From Caldiserica bacterium UBA4770 (GTDB lineage: Bacteria; Caldisericota; Caldisericia; Caldisericales; Caldisericaceae), in assembly GCA_002403335.1 (NCBI GenBank), contig DHHO01000021.1, forward strand, positions 1 to 62,162: a DNA stretch of 62,162 nucleotides, given 5' to 3'. Both the position numbers and the translations under genes were made by a program. The notes beneath the pieces are model-generated. The model ran no database searches and was not told the origin of the DNA. It saw only the letters and a list, made by a program, of their open reading frames with translations. Shown piece by piece: positions 17,307 through 26,830 of this stretch (its first letter is position 1; each line of letters starts with the position of its first letter).

Positions 17307-18699
17307 TATTCACTTCCTCTTTCTTAAGATATTTACTCATATATTTCTCTATGAACTGAGGTCTTATTCGCTTCAACTCCTCAACAGGTACTATGGAAAG
17401 AAGTTCCCATCCAATCTCGAGAGTTTGCTCAACAGAACGATCCTCAGTAATACCCTGATTAACGAATCTCTTTTCAAACTCCTGAGCAAACTTTACATAA
17501 GCAAGATCTACATTAGTAAGAGCTCCTTCACCCAGTACAGTTGCAAGCTCCCTTGCCTCCCTTCCTCTTGCATAGCAGGCAAACAGTTGATTCAGTACGT
17601 CTGAATGGTCTTCTCTTGTTTTACCCTGACCAATACCTTTATCCTTCAACCTTGAAAGTGAAGGTAATACATCAATAGGAGGATAGATCCCCTGTTGATT
17701 AAGTGACCTGCTCAGGAATATCTGTCCCTCTGTAATGTAGCCTGTCAAATCAGGAATTGGATGTGTTTTATCATCTTCTGGCATTGTAAGAATGGGAATC
17801 TGCGTGATAGAACCTCTTTTCCCTTTAATTCTCCCTGCTCTTTCATATATTGTTGCAAGATCTGTATACATGTAACCAGGGTACCCCCTTCTTCCTGGAA
17901 CTTCTTTCCTTGCAGACGATATTTCTCTCAATGCTTCGCAATAGTTCGTCATATCTGTAAGAATTACGAGAACATGCATACCAAGGTCGAAGGCAAGATA
18001 CTCTGCAGCAGTAAGACCAAATCGAGGTGTTGCTATTCTCTCAATGACAGGGTCGTCTCCAAGGTTGAGAAACATTACAGATCGTTCAAGAGCACCAGAT
18101 TCTTTAAAGCTCTGAATAAAATAGTTTGACTCTTCAAAAGTAATTCCCATGGCAATGAAGACTACAGCAAACTTTTCCTCTACTCCCAGTACTACTGATT
18201 GTCTTGCAATCTGAGAAGCAAGTTCAGCATGAGGGAGTCCTGATCCTGAAAAAATAGGAAGCTTCTGGCCTCTAACGAGTGTGTTAAGTCCATCAATTGA
18301 AGATATCCCTGTCTGAATAAACTCAGAAGGATAATCTCTTGCATAAGGATTTATAGGGCTTCCATTAATATCCAACTTTTTCTCAGGTAAAATGGGAGGA
18401 ATGCCATCTACAGGTTTACCAGAACCGTCGAAAATCCTTCCCAGTATTGCTGGAGATACCCCCAATTCGATTCCTCTCCCTAAGAACTTGACTCTTGTCT
18501 CTCCGAGGTTTAAGTTAGAAGTCCCCTCGAAAACCTGAATGAGTGCCTTATCGCCATCTACCTCAAGTACCTGACCTCTCCTTGTTGACCCATCAGGTAC
18601 CTTAATCTCAACAAGCTCGTTATAAGAAGCCTTTTCAACCCGCTCTACAACAATCAGTGGACCAGTAATTTCCCTTGTTGTAATATATTCTTTAGGCAT
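17296..18699 (-). CDS. atpB: V/A-type ATPase subunit B (non-catalytic head subunit)
   Basis: 467 aa. It has the alpha/beta barrel and nucleotide-fold sequences of the B subunit (QTGISSIDGLNTLVRGQKLPIFSGSGLPH) and no Walker A lysine, as expected for the non-catalytic subunit. I take the ATG at 18699, six bases after GAGG, which overlaps the end of the A gene; a longer frame with eight more codons (to 18723) lacks a ribosome-binding site. It alternates with subunit A in the head. Confidence 0.95.
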   Translation of the reverse strand: MPKEYITTREITGPLIVVERVEKASYNELVEIKVPDGSTRRGQVLEVDGDKALIQVFEGTSNLNLGETRVKFLGRGIELGVSPAILGRIFDGSGKPVDGIPPILPEKKLDINGSPINPYARDYPSEFIQTGISSIDGLNTLVRGQKLPIFSGSGLPHAELASQIARQSVVLGVEEKFAVVFIAMGITFEESNYFIQSFKESGALERSVMFLNLGDDPVIERIATPRFGLTAAEYLAFDLGMHVLVILTDMTNYCEALREISSARKEVPGRRGYPGYMYTDLATIYERAGRIKGKRGSITQIPILTMPEDDKTHPIPDLTGYITEGQIFLSRSLNQQGIYPPIDVLPSLSRLKDKGIGQGKTREDHSDVLNQLFACYARGREARELATVLGEGALTNVDLAYVKFAQEFEKRFVNQGITEDRSVEQTLEIGWELLSIVPVEELKRIRPQFIEKYMSKYLKKEEVNSAA

Positions 18700-20467
18700 G
18701 TTGCACCTCTTTTTCCAATGCACTAAAAGATTCTCTTATCTTCTTTTCTATATTATCAAATTCATCAAGGCGATCCTCAGAAATCAATTTTGCTCTTGAT
18801 ATATCAACCTTTACAGGTAATGCAATTATTTTCTCAAGATCGACTCCTGCCTCGAGACTTTCGCGTGCAAGCTCGTCAAAGAGGTCGATAAGTTTCATTA
18901 TTCTATATTGTTTCTTCAAAGATGTATATGTATCCTCTGCCATAAATGCATTCTGTTGCAGAAAGTCTTCCCTTATGGAACGAGCAGTCTCAAGGATTAG
19001 CCTATCAGAGGAAGAAAGCGCATCGATTCCTACAAGACGTACCATCTCAAGTAACTCTGCCTCTCTTCTCAAAATGCTCATCGCTTTAACCCGAATTCTA
19101 TTCCAATCTTCTCCCATTTCCTTTCTATAAAAATCTGAGAGTACATCCACATAAAGAGAATAACTTGAAAGCCATGATATCGCAGGAAAATGCCTTGCAT
19201 ATGCAAGAGTATCTTCGAGAGACCAAAAAACCCTGACTGTCCTTAGGGTTCCCTGTACGACCGGGTCAGAGAGATCTCCTCCAGGTGGGGAAACTGCACC
19301 AATTACACTCAATGAAGCCTCCTTTTCTTCCCTTCCAAGGATTATACTTCTTCCCGCCCTTTCATAAAAAGAGGCAAGTCTCGAAGCAAGATAAGCAGGG
19401 TAACCCTCTTCTCCCGGCATCTCCTCGAGCCTTCCCGACATTTCTCTCATTGCCTCTGCCCATCTTGACGTTGAGTCTGCCATAAGAGCAACATTATAAC
19501 CCATATCCCGGTAGTATTCTGCAATCGTTATGCCTGTAAAAACAGAAGCCTCCCTGGCAGCAACAGGCATATTTGAGGTATTAGCAATAAGTATTGTCCT
19601 TTCCATCAATGGTCTTCCGCTTCTCGGATCTTTAAGTTCAGGAAATTCAATGAGAACATCTGTCATCTCATTTCCCCTTTCACCACATCCGATGAACACA
19701 ATAATATCAGCATTTGTCCATTTCGATAATTGATGCTGTATAACTGTTTTTCCGCTTCCAAAAGGTCCAGGGACGCATGCAGTACCTCCCTTTGCGATAG
19801 GAAAGAATGAATCAATAACTCTTTGACCTGTGACAAGAATCTCATTCGGCGGAAGTCTTGTCTTAACAGGGCGTGGATTTCTTACAGGCCATCGATGATA
19901 AAACTTGATTTCTCTCAAACCCTCCCTTGTTTTGACAATCGCAACAGTATCCTCAACCGTATATACTCCTGCCTTAACAATACTTTCGACACTTCCATCA
20001 AGACCAGGAGGAACAATTACTTTATGGATCACAAGTGGAGTTTCTTCAATTGTCCCGAGAACATCCCCTCCAACAACCTCTTCTTGTTCTTTTACCAGGG
20101 GTTCAAAGCGCCATTTTTTCTCACGGCTTAGAGGGGGTTCAAAGAGACCCTTAATAATATAATCACCATATTTTGTCCTTAAAGCATCAAGAGGTCTCTG
20201 CACGCCATCATAAATTGAGCCTATAAGGCCTGGCCCAAGCTCGACACTCAAAGGTAGAGCCGTAGGATAAACAGGCTCACCAGGCCCAATTCCACTTGTA
20301 TCCTCATATACCTGAATAGAAGAAAGATTCCCCTTTACCTCAATAATTTCTCCAAAAAGCCTTCTATCACTTACGTAAACCATCTCATACATCTTTGCCC
20401 CCGGTATATCCTCTGCAACAACCAGAGGGCCTGCGACTTTTACAATTTTGCCTAAATTCTCTACCAC
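18692..20467 (-). CDS. atpA: V/A-type ATPase subunit A (catalytic)
   Basis: 591 aa catalytic head subunit. The Walker A loop is GPFGSGKT within CVPGPFGSGKTVIQH. The V/A-specific insert before it and the motif SRWAEAMREMSGRLEEMPGE are present. The GTG at 20467, seven bases after GAGG, fits best; a TTG five codons upstream (20482) overlaps the F-subunit stop and is the alternative. No intein or frameshift is seen. Confidence 0.95.
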   Translation of the reverse strand: MVENLGKIVKVAGPLVVAEDIPGAKMYEMVYVSDRRLFGEIIEVKGNLSSIQVYEDTSGIGPGEPVYPTALPLSVELGPGLIGSIYDGVQRPLDALRTKYGDYIIKGLFEPPLSREKKWRFEPLVKEQEEVVGGDVLGTIEETPLVIHKVIVPPGLDGSVESIVKAGVYTVEDTVAIVKTREGLREIKFYHRWPVRNPRPVKTRLPPNEILVTGQRVIDSFFPIAKGGTACVPGPFGSGKTVIQHQLSKWTNADIIVFIGCGERGNEMTDVLIEFPELKDPRSGRPLMERTILIANTSNMPVAAREASVFTGITIAEYYRDMGYNVALMADSTSRWAEAMREMSGRLEEMPGEEGYPAYLASRLASFYERAGRSIILGREEKEASLSVIGAVSPPGGDLSDPVVQGTLRTVRVFWSLEDTLAYARHFPAISWLSSYSLYVDVLSDFYRKEMGEDWNRIRVKAMSILRREAELLEMVRLVGIDALSSSDRLILETARSIREDFLQQNAFMAEDTYTSLKKQYRIMKLIDLFDELARESLEAGVDLEKIIALPVKVDISRAKLISEDRLDEFDNIEKKIRESFSALEKEVQHA

Positions 20468-20478
20468 TCTTGCACCTC

Positions 20479-20796
20479 TCAACTTTTTCTTTTAGAAAAT
20501 ATATCTATTCCGATGGCCTTTTCTATTGTTTCTCCTAACATCTCCTCTCCTACTCCCGAGTATACGAAAGAGGGGAGGATAAAAACCACAGGAAGTGGCT
20601 TTACTCTTTTTAACAGAAGATCCTGAAGTGTTGTTGCAAGATCCTCCGTGATTAGAATTATTGAATAATCTTCTTTCAATAACTCATTAACTTTTTGATA
20701 AACTTCATTGGAATCGCCTGCAACAAATACTTCTATATCAAAATTCTTTAAAAGGCATCCAAGTTTAGATTCTCCAACAAATGCAATCTTAGTCAT
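20479..20796 (-). CDS. atpF: V/A-type ATPase subunit F
   Basis: 105 aa Rossmann-like small rotor subunit that binds subunit D. The frame starts MTKIAFVGES, and IILITEDLATTL matches the family. I use the ATG at 20796, which has AGGA eight bases upstream and overlaps the end of the C gene; a TTG two codons earlier is possible. Identification rests on fold-like patterns and position between C and A. Confidence 0.9.
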   Translation of the reverse strand: MTKIAFVGESKLGCLLKNFDIEVFVAGDSNEVYQKVNELLKEDYSIILITEDLATTLQDLLLKRVKPLPVVFILPSFVYSGVGEEMLGETIEKAIGIDIFSKRKS

Positions 20797-21769
20797 ATGC
20801 AAGTCCTATTTCTTTTAAAATTTGTTCGTCAGATAAATGATAAACTTTCCCTTCCAAAAGTTCATCAAGTAAATCAACTTCTGCCGAAAGCTTCTCAAGA
20901 TAGATAAAAACAGGTTCAATACCAGAATTAAAACTACTCCCCTTCTCAAGATAAGATGCGAGTTTCATTTTAATATATACATCTGGTGAATGTCTAAGGC
21001 CTTCAGAAACTCCATAGGATGTCTCCTCGCTTCTTAAAAATTCTCTGAAGGAATCGACATCCTTGAAAGAGAGGATATCGGAAGATAAATTGAATTTTAA
21101 AGCAGAAACCTTCATTTTACTAAGAACATCAAGGAATAAACGTTCATTTACTTCCTCTCTTTCAAAAAGGTTCAGTAAACGAATAAGAATAGCTTCGAAA
21201 TTTAATTCCATAGACAGTTTGAAGTATCCTTCAATAAATTGATTCCTTGTTCTATAAGCGGAATCAAGAAGAAAGGAAAGATGGCCAATATCAAGGCATA
21301 TATTGAATAAAATCGGATTATACTTAAGGTTTTTCAGGTCTATATAAGTAGTTCGAAGGATCTCTGGAAAATCTTCTTTCCCTCCCTGAAGAAAACTGCG
21401 AATCCTTTCATAAAGGGGAGACGGAGAAGGAGTATCAAAGCCGAGGGCCCAGCTTTTAATCCTCATAAAAATCTTCTTACTCCTGAAGAAAGAATTTACA
21501 AAACCTCTTGAAACATACCTTTCCATTTCATTGAGGATAGAATCATAATACCCTTTTATGCCCTGAATGACGCCTGAGGCATCCTCCCTTATAATAAATT
21601 GCTTATAGTGGCTACCAAGGAATTCCCCGACAAGATCATCAATAGAAAGAGTCACAAGCCTTGAAATTTCTTCACTGGTGAATATGTAAGTCTCAAGGAC
21701 CTTAACTCTTCCATCTATATAGTCATATTCACTTGGGGTTTTAATTTCTATTAGAAATTCTTTATCCAT
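20789..21769 (-). CDS. atpC: V/A-type ATPase subunit C
   Basis: 326 aa, mostly helical socket protein that couples the rotor shaft to the K ring (family of AhaC/NtpC). Sequence identity is low, as usual for this subunit, but length and operon position fit. The ATG at 21769 overlaps the E-subunit stop (TGATG) and has GAGG seven bases upstream. Confidence 0.88.
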   Translation of the reverse strand: MDKEFLIEIKTPSEYDYIDGRVKVLETYIFTSEEISRLVTLSIDDLVGEFLGSHYKQFIIREDASGVIQGIKGYYDSILNEMERYVSRGFVNSFFRSKKIFMRIKSWALGFDTPSPSPLYERIRSFLQGGKEDFPEILRTTYIDLKNLKYNPILFNICLDIGHLSFLLDSAYRTRNQFIEGYFKLSMELNFEAILIRLLNLFEREEVNERLFLDVLSKMKVSALKFNLSSDILSFKDVDSFREFLRSEETSYGVSEGLRHSPDVYIKMKLASYLEKGSSFNSGIEPVFIYLEKLSAEVDLLDELLEGKVYHLSDEQILKEIGLAYD

Positions 21770-22359
21770 CAAAAATCCTCAAAAAAGCGTTTTGAAATTT
21801 CTATTTCATAGTTGTCCCTCAAGTCTCTAAGTAAAGAATCAAGAGAATCGTCAAACTGAACATCTTCTCCCTTTATTATACAACCACCCTTTATATCTAC
21901 AGTTTCTTTTGAAAGAGTGCAGTGTCTGTCTTCCAATTCCTTTTTTAAAAAATCGTCCACTGCCTTGCCAAATCTTCTCCTATCAGCGTTATTCAAATAT
22001 ACAACAGAAGTACCAGAAGGAGCATCCCTCTTTATGATCTTCTTTAAAAAATTCAAATACTCTTTTTCATCCATCTGAAGGAAATCCTGCTCAATCTTCA
22101 AAAAAAGTTCATCAATAATCTTTCTCTTTTCTTCAAGTAGCATCCTTTCGAAATTCATCTTCTCGAGATTAAATTTTGTTTTAAATTCAAATTCTAATTC
22201 CTCTCGAGTTCTCTTCTCTTTCTCCTCGAATTCTACCTTCTTGATATTTAAGAAATTTTCTTTTTCCTTCTGAAGCCTTTGCCTCTCTTCCTCAAGCAAT
22301 TTTGAGGCAGAGTCTTTCGCCTTATTGATGATCTTTTCCCTTATTCTATCCAGGCTCAT
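21769..22359 (-). CDS. atpE: V/A-type ATPase subunit E (peripheral stalk)
   Basis: 196 aa. The N-terminal 80 or so residues are a charged coiled coil rich in Glu, Lys and Arg, followed by a globular domain with the GGCII segment seen in family members. It pairs with the small coiled-coil G/H subunit encoded first in the operon to make the peripheral stalks. It lies five bases after the K gene. Confidence 0.9.
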   Translation of the reverse strand: MSLDRIREKIINKAKDSASKLLEEERQRLQKEKENFLNIKKVEFEEKEKRTREELEFEFKTKFNLEKMNFERMLLEEKRKIIDELFLKIEQDFLQMDEKEYLNFLKKIIKRDAPSGTSVVYLNNADRRRFGKAVDDFLKKELEDRHCTLSKETVDIKGGCIIKGEDVQFDDSLDSLLRDLRDNYEIEISKRFFEDF

Positions 22360-22363
22360 ATCT

Positions 22364-22858
22364 TTAAAATGGTTTTGAACTTATCCACAGAATCAGAAGG
22401 AACGCTGTCATAAGCCCAATGACTGCATATGTTTCAACAAGAGCAGGTAAAATAATTGCTCGTCCGCTCTCTTCAGGTCTCTTCCCCGTAAGGTCAATGG
22501 ATCCTACAGAAGAATGTGCCTGGTCCAGGGCAGTTTTGAATTCAACGAGACCAACTGCAAGGCCAACAAAAAGAATAGCAAATCCCTGACCTGGTGTTGC
22601 CTGAGGATTCCCACCAACAAAGCCAAAAAATTGCATGATAACAAATGCTATAACAAGCGAATAAATTCCCTGTGTACCCGGAAGTGCCATTAATACAATC
22701 ATTTTACCAAATAATTCGGGTTTTTCTGAGAGAATACCAGCAGCGTGAGCCGTTGTTCTTCCAATACCCATGCCAGAACCAATTGCACCTAATGCTGCAA
22801 CGATAGCCGCACCAGCCGCTACCCACAGCGGCCCATTAGAAAGAAGACTACTTTCCAT
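22364..22858 (-). CDS. atpK: V/A-type ATPase subunit K (membrane rotor ring)
   Basis: 164 aa, four transmembrane helices arranged as two hairpins, i.e. the duplicated 16-kDa form. The first hairpin has LPGTQ (59-63) and no carboxylate; the second has Gln113 and the essential Glu142 in ALVETYA. Aligned by eye to Enterococcus hirae NtpK, Leu59, Thr62, Gln63, Gln113 and Glu142 correspond to the Na+ ligands Leu61, Thr64, Gln65, Gln110 and Glu139. One carboxylate per four helices implies a high ATP cost per ion, typical of ion-pumping use. Na+ specificity is inferred, not shown. Confidence 0.95.
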   Translation of the reverse strand: MESSLLSNGPLWVAAGAAIVAALGAIGSGMGIGRTTAHAAGILSEKPELFGKMIVLMALPGTQGIYSLVIAFVIMQFFGFVGGNPQATPGQGFAILFVGLAVGLVEFKTALDQAHSSVGSIDLTGKRPEESGRAIILPALVETYAVIGLMTAFLLILWISSKPF

Positions 22859-24863
22859 TATTTTTTACCTCCCTTTCGATTCTAATATTCTTCAGGTTAA
22901 GACCTAAAGGTTTAAACTCATACCCACCGATATCATAAAATCTCCCCAAAAACTCAAGGAAATTCAGACGCATCGAATGAATAAAAGCTCCAAGCACATT
23001 TATAAAAAGACCAAGTGCGTGGGTTACAAGAAGTACAAGGATAAGGGGAACAATACCAAAACTGCCTAACATACCGCCAATTACCTGGGCCATCATGTTA
23101 AATGAGGAAGCAAGGATAGAACTAGTCAGACCAAGTGCAAACAAACGTGAATAAGAAAGGGCATCTCCAAGAAAACTTGTAACGCCATAAGAACTCCTGA
23201 TACCATAAATATTTACAAAAGCAGCAACAGGTTTAAAAAATGCCCTTCGTGTTGAGGCCCATCCACCTACAAAAACCATTGCAAGACCTATGCCTATGAA
23301 AGTATAAGAAATATTTCTCAAGAAAGGAAATGTACTTATCAAAAGAAGCATTATAAGACCGGGCAGGAATAGAAGCCACCCAACACCGTTGAATATTGCA
23401 TTAAAATAATCCTTACTCCTTACTTTTAACACAACATTCAAAGCAATGCCTAAAAACTGAACGACCACACCAACTCCTATCGAAAATATAAGAAAGGTTA
23501 AGGAACCTGTAGGAGATATTGGATCTATTATGGCAATACTTGAAAGAAAATATGTAATAGCCGAATCTGGAAAGTATAGAGGAAAAAAGCTACCAGCTAA
23601 AGAACCTGTTAATAAACCCGCAATAATAGACATAATTCCACCATAAGCAAGAATAGAAAAGAAATTCCGTGCACCAACATTACGAGAGTACTTCCTTAAA
23701 AAGTAAAACCCAAAAATTGTAAGGATACTACCATAAAATGCATCTCCCAGTGCAATGCCAAAAAATACAGAAAACAAAATGGCTACAATTGGTGTAGGAT
23801 CAATACCCGAGTAAGAAGGTAATCCAAAAAGCCTTACCAGAAACTCAAATGGTTGGAATAGGGGAAAATTCTTTAATGAAACAGGAATAACATCATTTAT
23901 ATCGGGATTATCCTCTATGACAAAACAATGCTCATCATTCGAAAAATGATCTAACTTGTCAGCATCCTCTGCCTTAAAAAATCCCTTTACAAGACAGACC
24001 TCTTTACCCTCGAGGAAATTTTCAAGGGTACTATCCCTAAACTTTAAGGAATTATAAAAATCACCTAATGCAATTAAATCATTTCTATATTTATAATAAT
24101 CTCCAATCCTCGCCTTTATGATTCTCTTTTCCTGCCCAATTTCTGCAAAGCGTGAGTTTATCCTTGCAACCTCCTCCTCTCTGAATCCTGAAACCCTTTC
24201 TAAAGGTTGGATTCTTTCTATATTATATTTCTTCAAGGCATTAAAAACCTTCCTCTCGTCGTCAGACAGGTACAGCAAAAAAACTTTTGTTATGTTCTTT
24301 TCTGATGCAAATGGATAAAAAAACTCTTCCTCAATCAGTTCTTTTTCCTCAGATTGAAACTTTACAAAGTCCTTATTCTTTAACATAAAACAGAGTGAAC
24401 GTGTGTCTTTAGTGCCATTCAATACGGAATATTGAAAGGGAAATTCTCCGAGGCTATTAATAAAATCTATTTCCTCTTTTAAAGAATCCTCTTCCTCACG
24501 CAGAGACTCATGCCTATTTACAAGGTTAACACATTGATCGTAAATATTTTTAAGATCAAAGCTCTTTACAATTCTATTAAAGTCGCTTTCTGTAAAAGCA
24601 ATATCCTCAGGAAAAAACGATTGGAAAAACCCCTTTTTCCCCACCCCAAAATCCCCAAATACAGAAAGTATAAAATCAATCATATGCAATTCTTCCACAT
24701 AGGCCGTTTTAGAAGAGAGGCTTTTAAAGTAAGAAAGCGATGTTAACAATTTCTTGTCATATGGTGTTATATGGACAAACTGAGTTTCGAATAACTTATC
24801 TAAAACTGCACTTATATGCTCTTTATCAATAACAAAATAAACCTTTCTCAATTTCTCAATCAT
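22848..24863 (-). CDS. atpI: V/A-type ATPase subunit I (membrane stator)
   Basis: 671 aa. The N-terminal half is soluble, with coiled coils that bind the peripheral stalks. The C-terminal half has about seven to eight membrane spans with conserved segments around SGIDPTPIVAILFSVFFGIALGD and SYSRLFALGL. The arginine in the latter segment is the expected stator charge facing the ring glutamate. It overlaps both neighbours by a few bases. Confidence 0.94.
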   Translation of the reverse strand: MIEKLRKVYFVIDKEHISAVLDKLFETQFVHITPYDKKLLTSLSYFKSLSSKTAYVEELHMIDFILSVFGDFGVGKKGFFQSFFPEDIAFTESDFNRIVKSFDLKNIYDQCVNLVNRHESLREEEDSLKEEIDFINSLGEFPFQYSVLNGTKDTRSLCFMLKNKDFVKFQSEEKELIEEEFFYPFASEKNITKVFLLYLSDDERKVFNALKKYNIERIQPLERVSGFREEEVARINSRFAEIGQEKRIIKARIGDYYKYRNDLIALGDFYNSLKFRDSTLENFLEGKEVCLVKGFFKAEDADKLDHFSNDEHCFVIEDNPDINDVIPVSLKNFPLFQPFEFLVRLFGLPSYSGIDPTPIVAILFSVFFGIALGDAFYGSILTIFGFYFLRKYSRNVGARNFFSILAYGGIMSIIAGLLTGSLAGSFFPLYFPDSAITYFLSSIAIIDPISPTGSLTFLIFSIGVGVVVQFLGIALNVVLKVRSKDYFNAIFNGVGWLLFLPGLIMLLLISTFPFLRNISYTFIGIGLAMVFVGGWASTRRAFFKPVAAFVNIYGIRSSYGVTSFLGDALSYSRLFALGLTSSILASSFNMMAQVIGGMLGSFGIVPLILVLLVTHALGLFINVLGAFIHSMRLNFLEFLGRFYDIGGYEFKPLGLNLKNIRIEREVKNNGK

Positions 24864-25180
24864 GATTCCTCAATCAGTTTTTTCAGCAGTTCCTCGGCAT
24901 AGGCATTTAACTTAGAATAGGCAGCCTTTCTCAAGACCTCTGCAGCCTCTATGTATTCCTTCTCCATAAGAACACGGTTTGATTCCAAACTTTTACTCAA
25001 CTCTTCCGAAATCTCCCTTTTCTTCTCATTCAATTGAACCGTTAATTGTTCTATGATTTTCTTCTTTTCATTATCAAGCGAGGCTTTCATCCTATCTACT
25101 TCTTCTTTTGCTCTCTTTATAATGTCTTCTGCCTCTTCTTCACTTGACTTGACAAGGTTTAATAGATCTCTCTCTACCAT
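24860..25180 (-). CDS. V/A-type ATPase subunit G/H-like peripheral-stalk protein
   Basis: 106 aa, almost entirely a charged heptad coiled coil (ERDLLNLVKSSEEEAEDIIK and following), as in the small AhaH/NtpF stalk subunit that partners subunit E. The ATG at 25180 is five bases after GAGG; the GTG two codons earlier lies inside that site and is unlikely. It is the first ATPase gene and starts just after the decarboxylase stop codon. Confidence 0.85.
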   Translation of the reverse strand: MVERDLLNLVKSSEEEAEDIIKRAKEEVDRMKASLDNEKKKIIEQLTVQLNEKKREISEELSKSLESNRVLMEKEYIEAAEVLRKAAYSKLNAYAEELLKKLIEES

Positions 25181-25187
25181 AAGCACC

Positions 25188-26636
25188 TCACATATCTTTT
25201 ACAACCCTTACATATATCCCATCGACTTTTCCTATAGGCCCCTGCACCATAGCTCCTCTCTTCTCGAACACCTCAATGAAATGCACCTCTTCCTCTGTTA
25301 TTTCCATACCAGGAACCAAAACAGGAATCCCAGGAGGATATGGAGATACAAAACCCCAACTTACCCTTCCAACGCTTTCTCTTAATTTTATGACCTCATA
25401 ATCACTGTTAAACGCATCACTGGGAGAGAGTACCTGTATACCTGCTTCTGGAAAAGAGGGAATCCTCTCCTTATCCTTTTTCTCCCTGGGTTGCAGATCT
25501 CTTAACACTGCAATCAACTGATCTACATCCTTTTTTTCTATCCCAATGGTAACAAATAACAAAACATTTCGCAGGTCTGAAAGTTCAATCTCGATATTAT
25601 TTTCATTGAGATATGCTTCCACTTCAAAACCTGAATATCCAAGCTCTTCCACATTGATGGTTAACTTTATAGGGTCAAAGGCATTTATATCATTACCATT
25701 TACTATTTCCTCAGTTATTACTCTAAAACCAGGAATTTTTGAAATTTCTTCCCTTGCATAGCTTGCAACTTCAACTGCCTCATTCCAGAGTTCTTTACCA
25801 TTCAATGCCATTTCTCTCCGCATAACATCCATTATAGTCATAAATATATAAGATGGACTAGAGGTTTCTATTACACCTAAAATTTGCTCAACTTTGTCGC
25901 GTTTTAACCTTTCTGATACAATATGAAGAAGAGAAGTCTGAGTTAGCGTAGGAAGAGTTTTGTGAGCACTTTGAACTACTGCATCCGCTCCATATTCAAT
26001 TGCAGACTTCGGAAACAAGGGATGAAATGGGAAGTGTGCCCCATGAGCTTCGTCAACAAGAACAACAAGATTATGAGAGTGTGAAAGCTCTATCATCCTT
26101 TCGATCCTTCCCTGCAATCCATAGTAATTGGGTGTAGTTATCAAAACAGCTTTCGTATCTGGATTTTCTTTAATGGCTCTTTCCAGAGAAAGAGGGGTAA
26201 TATTTGTTATTATTCCAAAATCTTCATTATAAGCAGGCTGAACAAAAATAGGTATAGCTCCTGATAAAATAATCCCACCTACAACAGACCTATGAGAATT
26301 TCTTCCAATGATAATCTTCTCTCCCTTTTTAAGAGTGGAAAGAATCATCGCATGTATCCCGGAAGTCGTCCCGTTTACAAGAAAAAAGGTACTTCTTGTC
26401 TTATAAAGATCGGCAGCGAGTTCTTCTGCTTCTCTTATTACTCCGTGTGCATAATGTAAATAGTCAAGACCCGAAACCTCTGTGAGGTCGAATTTAAAAA
26501 ACTCTTTTCCAAAAAAGTCTTTAAATACCAGAGGGGCCCCTTTCCCACAGGTATGACCTGGCATGTGAAAAGGTACCATCTCCCTTTCGGTATATTTAAC
26601 AACTGCCTCATATAAAGGAGCTCTACTTTGATCCAC
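25188..26636 (-). CDS. Orn/Lys/Arg decarboxylase family, PLP-dependent
   Basis: 482 aa. PLP-dependent fold-type I enzyme of the group containing Bacillus SpeA/YaaO-like arginine or lysine decarboxylases. FHMPGHTCGKG is the N-terminal signature, VDEAHGAHF binds the cofactor, and SAHKTLPTLTQ carries the Schiff-base lysine. The C-terminal domain has PYPPGIPVLVPGE-like residues (FVSPYPPGIPVLVPG). I start it at GTG 26636, which has AGGAGG four bases upstream; an upstream frame would translate the tRNA-Pro acceptor arm. It begins 20 bases after the tRNA and ends next to the ATPase genes, so it probably shares their transcript. The product (agmatine, cadaverine or putrescine) is not determined. Confidence 0.9.
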   Translation of the reverse strand: MDQSRAPLYEAVVKYTEREMVPFHMPGHTCGKGAPLVFKDFFGKEFFKFDLTEVSGLDYLHYAHGVIREAEELAADLYKTRSTFFLVNGTTSGIHAMILSTLKKGEKIIIGRNSHRSVVGGIILSGAIPIFVQPAYNEDFGIITNITPLSLERAIKENPDTKAVLITTPNYYGLQGRIERMIELSHSHNLVVLVDEAHGAHFPFHPLFPKSAIEYGADAVVQSAHKTLPTLTQTSLLHIVSERLKRDKVEQILGVIETSSPSYIFMTIMDVMRREMALNGKELWNEAVEVASYAREEISKIPGFRVITEEIVNGNDINAFDPIKLTINVEELGYSGFEVEAYLNENNIEIELSDLRNVLLFVTIGIEKKDVDQLIAVLRDLQPREKKDKERIPSFPEAGIQVLSPSDAFNSDYEVIKLRESVGRVSWGFVSPYPPGIPVLVPGMEITEEEVHFIEVFEKRGAMVQGPIGKVDGIYVRVVKDM

Positions 26637-26656
26637 TTTTCCTCCTATAAAAACCC

Positions 26657-26733
26657 TGGTCGGGATGGTGGGATTCGAACCCACGACCCCTTAGTCCCGA
26701 ACCAAGTGCTCTACCAAACTGAGCCACATCCCG
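26657..26733 (-). tRNA. tRNA-Pro(CGG)
   Basis: 77 nt with encoded CCA. Acceptor stem CGGGATG/CATCCCG, D stem GCTC/GAGC, anticodon stem CTTGG/CTAAG with loop TTCGGGA (anticodon CGG), T arm GTGGG-TTCGAAT-CCCAC. It sits three bases after the other tRNA-Pro gene and 20 bases before the decarboxylase. Confidence 0.96.
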
Positions 26734-26736
26734 TAA

Positions 26737-26814
26737 TGGTCGGGGCGAGAAGATTCGAACTTCCGACCCCCTGCACCCCATGCAGGTGCGCTAACCAAAC
26801 TGCGCCACGCCCCG
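26737..26814 (-). tRNA. tRNA-Pro(GGG)
   Basis: 78 nt with encoded CCA. Acceptor stem CGGGGCG/CGCCCCG, D stem GCGC/GCGC, anticodon stem CCTGC/GCAGG with loop ATGGGGT (anticodon GGG), T arm GGAAG-TTCGAAT-CTTCT. It is first in the tRNA pair, about ten bases after the predicted transcription start. Confidence 0.96.
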
Positions 26815-26830
26815 TAAGCAAATATGTTGT

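Noticed and set aside
26637..26684. N-terminal extension of the decarboxylase
   Set aside because: These codons overlap the T arm and acceptor stem of tRNA-Pro(CGG); a GTG with AGGAGG at 26636 is the natural start.
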